Origin: Streptomyces sp. Tue6028
GTDB taxonomy: Bacteria > Actinomycetota > Actinomycetes > Streptomycetales > Streptomycetaceae
Length of the DNA stretch: 64,000 nt
Direction of reading: 5' to 3'
Assembly (NCBI RefSeq): GCF_002300165.1
Contig: NZ_MLCE01000013.1
Span: 1 to 64,000, forward strand
Part shown: positions 8,328 to 16,106 of the stretch, piece after piece
How the letters are laid out: each line of letters opens with the position of its first letter
How positions within the stretch are numbered: position 1 is the first letter of the stretch
Notes under the pieces: generated by a model
What the model saw: the letters and a program-made list of their open reading frames with translations, nothing else
Databases searched by the model: none
Told to the model about the DNA's origin: nothing
Program-made: the position numbers and the translations under genes

Positions 8328-10694
8328 ATGAACACCTCCGCGACGCCCACCCACTGCCCGTACTGCGCCCTGCAGTGCGGGATGAACCTGACGCCCGCCT
8401 CCGGCGGTGTCGAGGTGACGGAGCGCGCGGACTTCCCGGTGAACCGGGGGGCGCTGTGCGGCAAGGGCCGTACCGCGCCGGAGCTGCTGTCGTCCCGGGT
8501 GCGGCTGACGTCGCCGCTGGTGCGCAGGGCGGGTGTGCTGGAGCCGGCCGGCTGGGACGAGGCTCTCGACCGGATCGCCGCGGGTCTTTCGCGCACGCGC
8601 GCGGAGCACGGCCCGGACGCGTGCGGTGTGTTCGGCGGGGGCGGACTGACGAACGAGAAGGCGTACGCCCTCGGAAAGTTCGCCCGCGTCGTCCTCGGCA
8701 CCTCGCAGATCGACTACAACGGCAGGTTCTGCATGTCGTCCGCGGCGGCGGCCGGGATCAAGGCCTTCGGTCTCGACCGGGGGCTGCCCTTCCCGCTGGA
8801 GGACGTGCCGCGGACCGGCTGTGTGATCCTCGTCGGCTCCAACCTCGCCGAGACGATGCCGCCGGCGCTGCGCTACCTCACCGAGCTGAAGGAGAACGGC
8901 GGCACGCTGATCGTCGTCGACCCGCGCCGGACGCGTACGGCCGAGCAGGCCGACCTGCACCTCGCGCCGCGCCCGGGTACGGATCTGGCGCTGGCGCTCG
9001 GGATGCTGCACCTGGTCGTCGCCGAGGGGCGCACCGACGAGGAGTACATCCGGGACCGGACGAGCGGCTGGGAGGACGCGCGGGCGGCGGCCATGGCCCA
9101 CTGGCCGGAGTACGTGGAGCGGATCACGGGGGTGTCCGTTCCACGGCTGCGGGAGGCCGTGCGGCTGTTCTGCGAGCCGGAGGCCGCCATCGTGCTCACC
9201 GCGCGCGGGCCCGAGCAGCAGTCCAAGGGCACGGACACGGTCGGCGCGTGGATCAACCTGTGCCTGGCCACCGGGCGGGCGGGGCGGCCGTTGTCCGGGT
9301 ACGGCTGTCTGACCGGGCAGGGCAACGGGCAGGGCGGGCGCGAACACGGCCAGAAGGCCGACCAGTTGCCCGGCTACCGCAAGCTGACCGACCCGGAGGC
9401 GCGCCGCCACGTGGCCGAGGTGTGGGGCGTGGACCCGGACACGCTGCCCGGCCCCGGACGCAGCGCGTACGAACTCCTCGACGCGATGGGCACGGACATT
9501 CGTTCGCTGCTGTTGATGGGGTCGAACCCGGTGGTCTCCGCGCCGCGCGCCGCGCACGTCGAGGAACGCCTCGCCTCGCTCGACTTCCTGGCGGTCGCCG
9601 ACGTCGTCCTGTCGGAGACGGCCGCGCTCGCCGATGTCGTCCTGCCGGTCACCCAGTGGGCCGAGGAGACCGGCACGACCACGAACCTGGAGGGCCGCGT
9701 GCTGCTGCGACGTCAGGCGCTCGCCCCGCCGCGGGGTGTGCACAGCGATCTGTACGTGCTGCGTGAACTGGCCGCCCGCCTGGGCGTGGAGAAGGGGTTC
9801 CCGGCGGACCCGGAGGAGGTCTTCGACGAACTGCGCAGGGCGAGCGCGGGCGGGACGGCGGACTACTCGGGGATCACCTACCGGCGGCTGGCGGAGGAGA
9901 ACGGCGTGTTCTGGCCGTGCCCTGCGCCGGAGCCCGCCGGGGCCGGCGAGCCGTCCGGCACGGATGTCGCCGGGACGGACGGAGCCGCCCGCACGACCGG
10001 AGCCGGGCCCGGGGCCGCCGGTGAGTGCGACGACTGCGAGGACGCCTCGCTCGACGTGTTCGAGGACGACCCCGCGGGGGACGCCGGCGCGGTGCCGGGC
10101 GGCGGCAGCGGCCCCGCACCGTCGGAAGAGGACGACACGACGGGGACGGGCGCCGGCCCGGCCTGGGCGGGAGGCGGCGCGGCACCGGCCGTCGACGGCA
10201 CCGCGCGGGCGGGCGACGGTGCGGGCGTGCACCCAGGGACGCCGCGCCTCTTCCTCGACCGCTTCGCCACCGAGGACGGGCGAGCGCGGTTCGTGCCCGT
10301 GTCGCACCGGCCGGCCGCCGAGGAACCGGACGACGAGTACCCGGTGCTGCTGACCACCGGCCGGGTCGTGGCGCAGTACCAGTCGGGCGCGCAGACCCGG
10401 CGCGTCGACGAGCTCAACGCCGCCGCCCCCGGCCCGTTCGTGGAGATGCACCCGCGGCTGGCCGAACGGCTCGGGGCGCTGGACGGGGACGCGGTGGCGG
10501 TCGTGTCGCGGCGGGGCCGTGCCGTGGCACCGGCCCGGATCACGAGCACCATCCGGCCCGACACCGTGTTCATGCCCTTCCACTGGCCGGGCGAGGGCCG
10601 CGCCAACACCCTGACCAACCCGGCCCTCGACCCGACGTCGCGCATGCCGGAGTTCAAGGCGTGCGCGGTGCGTCTGGAGGCCGTCGAGCGGTGA
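8328..10694 (+). CDS. nasA: Assimilatory nitrate reductase, molybdopterin oxidoreductase family
   Basis: A 788-aa catalytic subunit that reduces nitrate to nitrite with Mo-bisMGD and one [4Fe-4S] cluster. The N-terminal cluster ligands are CPYCALQC, with the fourth Cys in GALCGKGR. MopB signatures follow (GLTNEKAY, NGRFCMSSAAAA), then the C-terminal MGD-binding domain (LLTTGRVVAQYQSGAQTRRV). There is no twin-arginine signal, which fits cytoplasmic assimilation. Residues about 531–636 form an unusual Gly/Ala/Asp-rich insertion between the catalytic core and the C-terminal domain, containing a CDDC pair. The ATG has no Shine-Dalgarno sequence and lies close behind a GlnR-like box, so the mRNA may be leaderless. 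Its product, nitrite, feeds NirB/NirD. Confidence 0.9.
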   Translation: MNTSATPTHCPYCALQCGMNLTPASGGVEVTERADFPVNRGALCGKGRTAPELLSSRVRLTSPLVRRAGVLEPAGWDEALDRIAAGLSRTRAEHGPDACGVFGGGGLTNEKAYALGKFARVVLGTSQIDYNGRFCMSSAAAAGIKAFGLDRGLPFPLEDVPRTGCVILVGSNLAETMPPALRYLTELKENGGTLIVVDPRRTRTAEQADLHLAPRPGTDLALALGMLHLVVAEGRTDEEYIRDRTSGWEDARAAAMAHWPEYVERITGVSVPRLREAVRLFCEPEAAIVLTARGPEQQSKGTDTVGAWINLCLATGRAGRPLSGYGCLTGQGNGQGGREHGQKADQLPGYRKLTDPEARRHVAEVWGVDPDTLPGPGRSAYELLDAMGTDIRSLLLMGSNPVVSAPRAAHVEERLASLDFLAVADVVLSETAALADVVLPVTQWAEETGTTTNLEGRVLLRRQALAPPRGVHSDLYVLRELAARLGVEKGFPADPEEVFDELRRASAGGTADYSGITYRRLAEENGVFWPCPAPEPAGAGEPSGTDVAGTDGAARTTGAGPGAAGECDDCEDASLDVFEDDPAGDAGAVPGGGSGPAPSEEDDTTGTGAGPAWAGGGAAPAVDGTARAGDGAGVHPGTPRLFLDRFATEDGRARFVPVSHRPAAEEPDDEYPVLLTTGRVVAQYQSGAQTRRVDELNAAAPGPFVEMHPRLAERLGALDGDAVAVVSRRGRAVAPARITSTIRPDTVFMPFHWPGEGRANTLTNPALDPTSRMPEFKACAVRLEAVER

Positions 10695-10770
10695 CCGTCC
10701 GGGGCGCGCCGGCGCCCGGGCCGGGGCGCGCCCCGCGGGGACGCCGTGGGCAGGTGCGCCGCCGGTCCGC

Positions 10771-11184
10771 TCAGAACCGTGAGTGCCAGTCCCCGCCCCT
10801 GATCCGCCTGCCCCGGGCGCGGAGGCGGGCCGCGACGGCGGGAGCGGCCACGTACACCCAGGCGCGGACGCCCGCGGTCCCGTCCGCGCGCACGACGTCG
10901 CGCGCCACCCGCTCGTAGAGGTTGCGCGGATCGCCCGGCGCGTACTCCTCCAACCGGTCGAGGGCCGCGAGGAGTTCCTCGTACTCGTGGGGCAGCGCGG
11001 TCACGAGTTCGCCGCTCACCAGTCCGCCGGCCTCCTCGACGGCGTACGGGTATCCGGGCCCGTCGTACAGCACGACGTCCCGCATCCGGACCGGTTCCTC
11101 GGACTGCGTGCGGCCCCGCAGGAACAGGTCGTGGTTGTGCTCGCCGGGGCGCAGGGTGCCGTAGACGAAGAAGGGGAGTCTCAC
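10771..11184 (-). CDS. Gamma-glutamylcyclotransferase-like (AIG2/GGCT fold) protein
   Basis: A 137-aa protein beginning with the family signature (LPFFVYGTLRPGEHNHDLF), where YGTL is the substrate loop. It contains the candidate catalytic acid in the LDRLEEYAPGDP region (about residues 75–85) and the RAWVYV strand. Small proteins of this family cleave or rearrange gamma-glutamyl amides, but many have unknown substrates. The GTG start at 11184 overlaps the cutA stop by 4 bases (GTGA), so the two genes are translationally coupled. A longer reading of the frame runs through cutA and is rejected. The C-terminus is Arg-rich. Confidence 0.82.
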   Translation of the reverse strand: MRLPFFVYGTLRPGEHNHDLFLRGRTQSEEPVRMRDVVLYDGPGYPYAVEEAGGLVSGELVTALPHEYEELLAALDRLEEYAPGDPRNLYERVARDVVRADGTAGVRAWVYVAAPAVAARLRARGRRIRGGDWHSRF

Positions 11185-11507
11185 CCGGCGGTCTCCTCCT
11201 CCAGCCATCGCAGGTAGTCCGCGCCGCCCCGGACGATCTCCGTCGCGATGATCTCGGGGGTGTCGTAGTCGTGCGCCCGCCGCAGATACGCCTCCAGTTC
11301 GTCGTACCGGGCGCCCGTCGTCTTGAAGAGCACCTGCCACTCGGCGGCGGTCTCGATGTCGCCCCGCCATCGGTAGACGGACGTGACCGGTCCGGAGATC
11401 TGCGCACAGGCCGCGACCCGTGCCTCGACCGCGCCGCGGGCGAGCGCCTCGGCCTTGTCGGCGGCATCGGTCGTGGTCAGGACGGTCAGCCAGGCGGCCG
11501 TGGCCAT
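11181..11507 (-). CDS. cutA: CutA1 divalent-cation tolerance protein
   Basis: A 108-aa small trimeric protein of the CutA1 family. Conserved features are the N-terminal strand WLTVLTTTDAADKAEALA, the core VAACAQISGPVTSVYRW with its conserved Cys, and WQVLFKTTGARYDELE and HDYDTPEIIATEI near the C-terminus. The ATG at 11507 is preceded by GAGGGAG, so the 29-residue upstream extension is not used. CutA1 was linked to copper tolerance in E. coli; the molecular function is unclear. It is first in a two-gene operon with the cyclotransferase-like gene. Confidence 0.93.
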   Translation of the reverse strand: MATAAWLTVLTTTDAADKAEALARGAVEARVAACAQISGPVTSVYRWRGDIETAAEWQVLFKTTGARYDELEAYLRRAHDYDTPEIIATEIVRGGADYLRWLEEETAG

Positions 11508-11635
11508 GATCGGCTCCCTCTCGGTTCGTCGCGGCGGTCTCCGCACGGCCTCGTGGGCGGCTGTCTCCGAGGCCTTTGCAGAAACGATTCTCACCCCTCA
11601 CACACCCACACACATCCATCAGCGCGCGCTATGGA

Positions 11636-11649
11636 CATGACATGTCATG
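11636..11649. promoter_or_regulatory. 14-bp perfect palindrome before the M4 metalloprotease gene
   Basis: CATGACATGTCATG reads identically on both strands and lies 68 bp upstream of the protease ATG, next to an A/T-rich patch (TTTAAAT) that is unusual here. A regulator-binding operator is inferred; the regulator is unknown. Confidence 0.45.
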
Positions 11650-11717
11650 GACCTTTAAATCTGTGACGACATCAGCGCCTCCCCCCACGCGCCCAAGGCG
11701 CCTTCCCAAGGAGACCG

Positions 11718-13361
11718 ATGAGTCGGACACGGCACATCCGAGGTTCCCGTCTCGCCACCGCGGGCATAGCCGCGACCACGGCCACACTGCTGGCCGCGGC
11801 ACTGGCCCCGACCGCGAGCGCGGACGGCAGACCGAGCAGGGCCACCGCCCTCGCGAACGCGGCGTCGGCGCTCGTGGAGCACGCCACGAGTCTGGGACTC
11901 ACCTCCGCGCAGGACACCTCCGTACGAGACGTCGTCGTCGACAAGGACGGCACCCAGCACGTCCGGTACGACCGGACCTACCGTCAGCTGCCCGTGCTGG
12001 GCGGCGACTTCGTGGTCCACCTGGCGCCGGGCGGTGCGTACCGGAGCGCGGACCGCGCCACCCGCAGCCCTCTGTCGCTGCCCAGCGTGACCCCCAGCCT
12101 GGCCGCGCCCAAGGCCGCCGACCTGGCGGTGAACGCGCTGCGCGCCGCGAACCTGGGCGAGACCCTGAAGAAGATCACGGCCAAGCCCCGGCTGGTCGTC
12201 GACGCTCTGCACGGAGCGCCCAAACTCGCCTGGCAGACCGACGTGGTGGCACAGGACTCGCTCGGCAACCCGGTCGCCCGCAGCGTCCTCACCGACGCCC
12301 GTACCGGCGCACAGATCGACGCCTGGGACACCATCGAGACGGCGACCGGCGACGGCCAGTCGCTCTACAGCGGCACGGTTCCGCTGGAGACCACGCTGTC
12401 CGGGTCGACGTACCAGCTCAAGGACCCCACGCGCGGGAACACCTACACCGGCGACGCGGCGAACAAGACGGACCTGTGCATCTTCGGCATCTGCTTCAGC
12501 CGCGCCCCGGCGACGCTGTTCACGGACGCCGACAACCACTGGGGCTCGGGCACCGCGTCGGACCGCTCCTCGGCCGCCGTCGACGCCCAGTACGGCACGA
12601 ACGAGACCTGGGACTACTACAAGAACGTCCACGGCCGCAACGGCATCGCCGGTGACGGCAAGGGCTCGTACAACCGCGTGCACTACGGCAACAACTACAA
12701 CAACGCCTTCTGGGACGACAGTTGCTTCTGCATGACGTACGGCGACGGCGACGGGACGACGTTCGGCCCGCTGGTGGCGCTGGACGTGGCCGGTCACGAG
12801 ATGTCGCACGGCGTCACCTCGAAGACGGCCGCCCTCACGTACTCGGGCGAGTCCGGCGGCCTCAACGAGGCGACGTCGGACATCTTCGGCACGATGGTGG
12901 AGTGGTACGCGAACAACCCCTCCGACGCCGGTGACTACCTGATCGGCGAGAAGATCGTCCGTTCCGGCTTCGGCAAGCCCGCCCTGCGCTTCATGGACAA
13001 GCCCTCCAAGGACGGCAACTCGGCCGACTGCTGGAGCAGTTCGGTGGGCAACCTCGACGTCCACTACTCGTCGGGCGTCGCGAACCACTTCGCGTATCTG
13101 CTGGCGGAGGGCAGCGGCGCCAAGACGGTCAACGGCGTCAGCTACAACTCCCCGACCTGCAACGGCTCGACGGTCACCGGCATCGGCCACGACAAGGTCG
13201 GCAAGATCTGGTACCGCGCGCTGACGGTCTACATGACGTCCTCGACCAACTACGCGGGTGCCCGTACGGCCACGCTGAACGCGGCGAAGGACCTGTACGG
13301 CGCGGGCAGCACCGAGTACAACGCGGTCGCGGCCGCCTGGTCCGCGGTGTCCGTGGCCTGA
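11718..13361 (+). CDS. Secreted M4 (thermolysin-like) neutral metalloprotease
   Basis: A 547-aa preproenzyme. It has a signal peptide (Arg-rich start, hydrophobic core ATAGIAATTATLLAAALAP, cleavage near ASA–DG at about 35), then an FTP/PepSY-like propeptide (about 40–200). The catalytic domain has the zinc motif HEMSH (His-Glu-x2-His), the third ligand in GGLNEATSDIFG, and a C-terminal alpha domain with the conserved HYSSGVANHFAY. It is a general extracellular peptidase of the griselysin type. The ATG has an AAGGAG site. A perfect palindrome at 11636–11649 may control expression, and a strong hairpin follows the stop. Confidence 0.95.
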   Translation: MSRTRHIRGSRLATAGIAATTATLLAAALAPTASADGRPSRATALANAASALVEHATSLGLTSAQDTSVRDVVVDKDGTQHVRYDRTYRQLPVLGGDFVVHLAPGGAYRSADRATRSPLSLPSVTPSLAAPKAADLAVNALRAANLGETLKKITAKPRLVVDALHGAPKLAWQTDVVAQDSLGNPVARSVLTDARTGAQIDAWDTIETATGDGQSLYSGTVPLETTLSGSTYQLKDPTRGNTYTGDAANKTDLCIFGICFSRAPATLFTDADNHWGSGTASDRSSAAVDAQYGTNETWDYYKNVHGRNGIAGDGKGSYNRVHYGNNYNNAFWDDSCFCMTYGDGDGTTFGPLVALDVAGHEMSHGVTSKTAALTYSGESGGLNEATSDIFGTMVEWYANNPSDAGDYLIGEKIVRSGFGKPALRFMDKPSKDGNSADCWSSSVGNLDVHYSSGVANHFAYLLAEGSGAKTVNGVSYNSPTCNGSTVTGIGHDKVGKIWYRALTVYMTSSTNYAGARTATLNAAKDLYGAGSTEYNAVAAAWSAVSVA

Positions 13362-13382
13362 CCCCGCGACAACCCCGGCCGT

Positions 13383-13417
13383 GCATGGGCAGGCGTCGAC
13401 AGGACGCCTGCCCATGC
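13383..13417. terminator. Strong hairpin between convergent genes
   Basis: A 15-bp perfect stem (GCATGGGCAGGCGTC and its complement) encloses a 5-nt loop, 21 bp after the metalloprotease stop. It serves mainly the plus-strand gene and could also stop transcription of the convergent FMN reductase gene. Confidence 0.8.
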
Positions 13418-13572
13418 GCGCACGGTGACCGGGCACGGGCCGGCCGCCGTCCCGCCGGAGCCTGCCGCCCGCACGGACCGGCGGACGTGGCGGGAGCGGC
13501 CGGCCGTCGTCGCTCTCTTCGAACCGGCCGCCCTCGCCTTCCGGGCTCCGCCGGGGGCCGCGCTCCGGCCCG

Positions 13573-14313
13573 CTACCCCCCGTACGGCCGCCTCTCCTTG
13601 GCCTCCCGCAGAGCCCGGGCCCACCAGGCCAGTTGGTCCAGCATCGCCGTGGCCGCCGCGGACGGGCCGGCCGGGTCGCGCGGCCGGCCACCGGTGTCGA
13701 AGGCGCCTGCCGCGCCGTGGAAGGACACCGTGTCGCGCACGGTCACGGCGTGCAGTTCCGCGAAGACCTGCCGGAGGTGTTCGGCGGCGCGGAGACCTCC
13801 GGAGATGCCGCCGTAGGAGACGAGGGCGACCGGCTTGGCACGCCACTCGGTGAAGTGCCGGTCGATCAGGTTCTTCAGACCCGCGGGGAAGGAATGGTTG
13901 TACTCAGGGGTGAGGACCACGAAGGCGTCCGCGGCGTCCAGGGCCGGTGACACCTCCGCGAGCGCGGCCGCCACCGACGGCGACGGGTCGTGCGAGAGCG
14001 CCGTGGGAAGCGAGGCGGCGGCGACGTCGACGACCTCGACGGCGAAGTCGTCGCGTTCCCCGATGCGCTCCAGCAGCCAGTCGGCGACGACGGGGCCGAA
14101 GCGGCCCTCCCGGTCACTGCCGACGACCACCGTGACCCGCACCGGAGCCTCGGGTAGGGCGGACGCGGCCGGCGCGGCGAGCGGGCCGGGGACCGGGACC
14201 GGCGCGGAGGCCGGGAGCGCGGGGTCGGACGCCGACGCGGAGTCGGGTGCGGCCGTGGAGCCGGCGGCCGGCGGGGAGACGGGGGCCGTGGTTTCGGCTG
14301 TGGCTGTGTTCAT
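13573..14313 (-). CDS. NADPH-dependent FMN reductase family protein, probable SoxR target
   Basis: A 246-aa flavodoxin-fold reductase. The first 60 or so residues are an Ala/Pro/Ser-rich extension. The domain starts at VRVTVVVGSDREGRFGP, with the FMN phosphate-binding loop, and the signature LTPEYNHSFPAGLKNLIDR lies around residue 150, followed by VALVSYGGISGGLRA. It probably uses NADPH to reduce FMN or quinones. The ATG at 14313 is preferred because GAGGG lies 8 bases upstream; a start 15 bases earlier has an overlapping, badly spaced site. A SoxR-like box covers the promoter. I recall that an FMN reductase near this locus in S. coelicolor belongs to the SoxR regulon that answers redox-active antibiotics. 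Confidence 0.87.
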   Translation of the reverse strand: MNTATAETTAPVSPPAAGSTAAPDSASASDPALPASAPVPVPGPLAAPAASALPEAPVRVTVVVGSDREGRFGPVVADWLLERIGERDDFAVEVVDVAAASLPTALSHDPSPSVAAALAEVSPALDAADAFVVLTPEYNHSFPAGLKNLIDRHFTEWRAKPVALVSYGGISGGLRAAEHLRQVFAELHAVTVRDTVSFHGAAGAFDTGGRPRDPAGPSAAATAMLDQLAWWARALREAKERRPYGG

Positions 14314-14328
14314 GACGCACACCCTCAT

Positions 14329-14348
14329 ACCTCAAGCTTTGTCGAGGT
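14329..14348 (-). promoter_or_regulatory. SoxR-like operator in the FMN reductase promoter
   Basis: The 18-bp core CCTCAAGCTTTGTCGAGG (14330–14347) is a near-perfect inverted repeat of CCTCRA/TYGAGG of the MerR/SoxR type. A TTGACC -35-like hexamer overlaps its upstream end (14351–14346, minus strand). The location immediately before the flavin reductase gene is as expected for a SoxR-activated promoter. Confidence 0.65.
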
Positions 14349-14663
14349 CAAGCCGACGAGACCGCCGCCCCGCGCCGGACCCCGCCTCCGCGCCGAAGCG
14401 GCGCCCGGTCACCCGTTCACACCTTCGCCAGCCCCCTTCGGGCTCTTTTCCGCGACCCGCCGGTCGCGGGCCGGTGACCTGCTGGAACACCGTGGAACCA
14501 ACCCGTGTGGCGCTCCTTCCTGACACCCGTTCACCTCATTTTTGACAGTCCATCAGGAAGCGGGTTCGGTCGTGTGCCACTTACCTCGGTAAAGCAGGGG
14601 CGTGACCGACGCAGCGGCACTTGGGGGTGTCGCGGGCCGCGCCCCCTCGGAGGAGCAAGCACG
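14349..14663. other. Divergent intergenic region, FMN reductase / secreted protein
   Basis: No credible gene is seen. Besides the SoxR-like box at one end, it contains a TTGACA hexamer at 14542–14547 in a locally A/T-richer patch that could be a -35 element for the plus-strand secreted protein. No convincing -10 partner was identified. Confidence 0.4.
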
Positions 14664-15182
14664 ATGCGACGTACCGCCCGGATGCTGACCGGTACCGCGC
14701 TCGCCGTCGCCGCCGCGGGTCTCGCCACGGCGCCCGCGTACGGCGGTGAGACCGGAAGGCTGGAGGTGTTCCCCTCGACCGTCGTCCCGGGCGCGGGCGT
14801 CACGGTCAACACGGCGGCGTGCGGCGCGGCCGCCGCGGCGGCGGGCGATGCCAGCGCGGTCGGCGCCGGCACGTTCCCGCTGGCCCCGAGCGCTCACGAG
14901 AACGACGCGATCGGACAGTTCCGGGTGCCGCCCAGCGCTCAGCCGGGGACGTACGAGATCGTCGCGCAGTGCGCGGGCGGCAAGCAGGTCACGGGTGACC
15001 TGATGGTGACGCTGACGTCCACGCGCGAGCAGGTCCAGCCGCGCGGACTGGTGAAGACGGGGGTCGGTGGCGCTCTGGGCACCGATCCCGTGCAGACCGC
15101 GGCGGGAGTGGCGGCCCTGGCCGTCGCCGCCGCGGGCGGTACCTGGCTCCTGCATCGCCGGGCGAGAGGCGACGGGATCTGA
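14664..15182 (+). CDS. Secreted, probably sortase-anchored surface protein
   Basis: A 172-aa protein with a signal peptide (MLTGTALAVAAAGLATAPAYG), a compact Ala/Gly-rich extracellular domain with two Cys residues, and a C-terminal sorting-like signal. That signal consists of LVKTG, a short Gly-rich spacer, the hydrophobic stretch AAGVAALAVAAAGGTWLL, then a basic tail (HRRARGDGI). LVKTG deviates from LPxTG/LAxTG at position 2, but the tripartite architecture is typical. The ATG follows GGAGGAGC. The sortase gene lies 159 bp downstream on the same strand, suggesting an enzyme–substrate pair. Cargo function is unknown. Confidence 0.72.
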   Translation: MRRTARMLTGTALAVAAAGLATAPAYGGETGRLEVFPSTVVPGAGVTVNTAACGAAAAAAGDASAVGAGTFPLAPSAHENDAIGQFRVPPSAQPGTYEIVAQCAGGKQVTGDLMVTLTSTREQVQPRGLVKTGVGGALGTDPVQTAAGVAALAVAAAGGTWLLHRRARGDGI

Positions 15183-15341
15183 CGGACACCCTCCGCTGTC
15201 CGTCCGCCGGTACCGCCGTCCCCTCCCCCTCCGTGGCCCGACGCCCCTCGCGGCCCGGAGGGGGAACGGGACCCGACCCGAACGACCCACAAGGATCCAG
15301 GAGAGAGCGCGGCCTTGGACATATCCCGCCAGGAGGCTCAC

Positions 15342-15971
15342 GTGCGCCCGGTCAGCAACATAGCGATAGCGTCCGTCACCGTGGTCGCCCTCTGTTCCGG
15401 CGCCTTTCTGCTGCACAGCGGCGCCGAGACGAACGCGCCGCCCCAGCCGTCCGCCGCGCAGGCGGCGGCACCCGGCGCCGGTGACCGGCGGCCCGCCGCG
15501 CCCGCGCTGCCGCACTCCCCGCCGGAGCGCATCCGCATACCCTCCATCCGCGTGGACGCCCCCCTGATGGGTCTCTCCCTCACCCCGCAGGGCAGCCTGG
15601 ACGTCCCGCCCGCGGAGCAGAAGAACCTCGCCGGCTGGTACGAGGCCGGCACCACACCGGGCGAACGGGGCACCGCGATCGTCGCGGGACACGTCGACAA
15701 CTCCGAGGGCCCCGCCGTCTTCTACGACCTCGGCTCCCTGAAGAAGGGCAGTGTCATCGAGGTGGCGCGCCGCGACGGCGGCACGGCCGTCTTCACCGTC
15801 GACTCCGTCGAGGTGTACGACGCCCGCGACTTCCCCGACGACAAGGTGTACGGCGCCGCGCAGCGCGCCGAGCTACGCGTCATCACATGCGGCGGCGGCT
15901 ATTCGAAGGCGACCGGGTACCAGGGCAACGTCGTCGTCTTCGCCCATCTGACGGGGAGCCGCGCGGCCTGA
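15342..15971 (+). CDS. Class F-type sortase (C60 peptidase)
   Basis: A 209-aa membrane-anchored cysteine transpeptidase. An N-terminal hydrophobic segment (IAIASVTVVALCSGAFLL) is followed by a Pro/Ala-rich linker, then the sortase barrel. The catalytic His is in VAGHVDNSEGPAVFYDL and the catalytic Cys in VITCGGGYSKATG. The expected Arg of sortases is not obvious in the last strand (YQGNVVVFAHL), which could be a real deviation or a misplacement on my part. GTG 15342 is chosen because AGGAGG lies five bases upstream; an upstream TTG gives a longer form. It most likely anchors the adjacent LVKTG protein to the cell wall. Confidence 0.87.
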   Translation: MRPVSNIAIASVTVVALCSGAFLLHSGAETNAPPQPSAAQAAAPGAGDRRPAAPALPHSPPERIRIPSIRVDAPLMGLSLTPQGSLDVPPAEQKNLAGWYEAGTTPGERGTAIVAGHVDNSEGPAVFYDLGSLKKGSVIEVARRDGGTAVFTVDSVEVYDARDFPDDKVYGAAQRAELRVITCGGGYSKATGYQGNVVVFAHLTGSRAA

Positions 15972-16106
15972 CCGACGGCGCCCACGTGGTCCGGCGGCGG
16001 CCGTTCCCCGCCGCGACAGAGGTGTGGCGGAGGATTAGCCTGGAAGGGGCAGTTCTTCTCCCCGGCCTGAGTGTTGGGGCCTCGGCCGGGAGCTGGGAGG
16101 GCCCTG

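Noticed and set aside
10771..11619. A 282-aa fusion frame over cutA and the cyclotransferase-like gene
   Set aside because: The N-terminal half is an out-of-frame reading of cutA; the conserved YGTL domain starts at the GTG at 11184.
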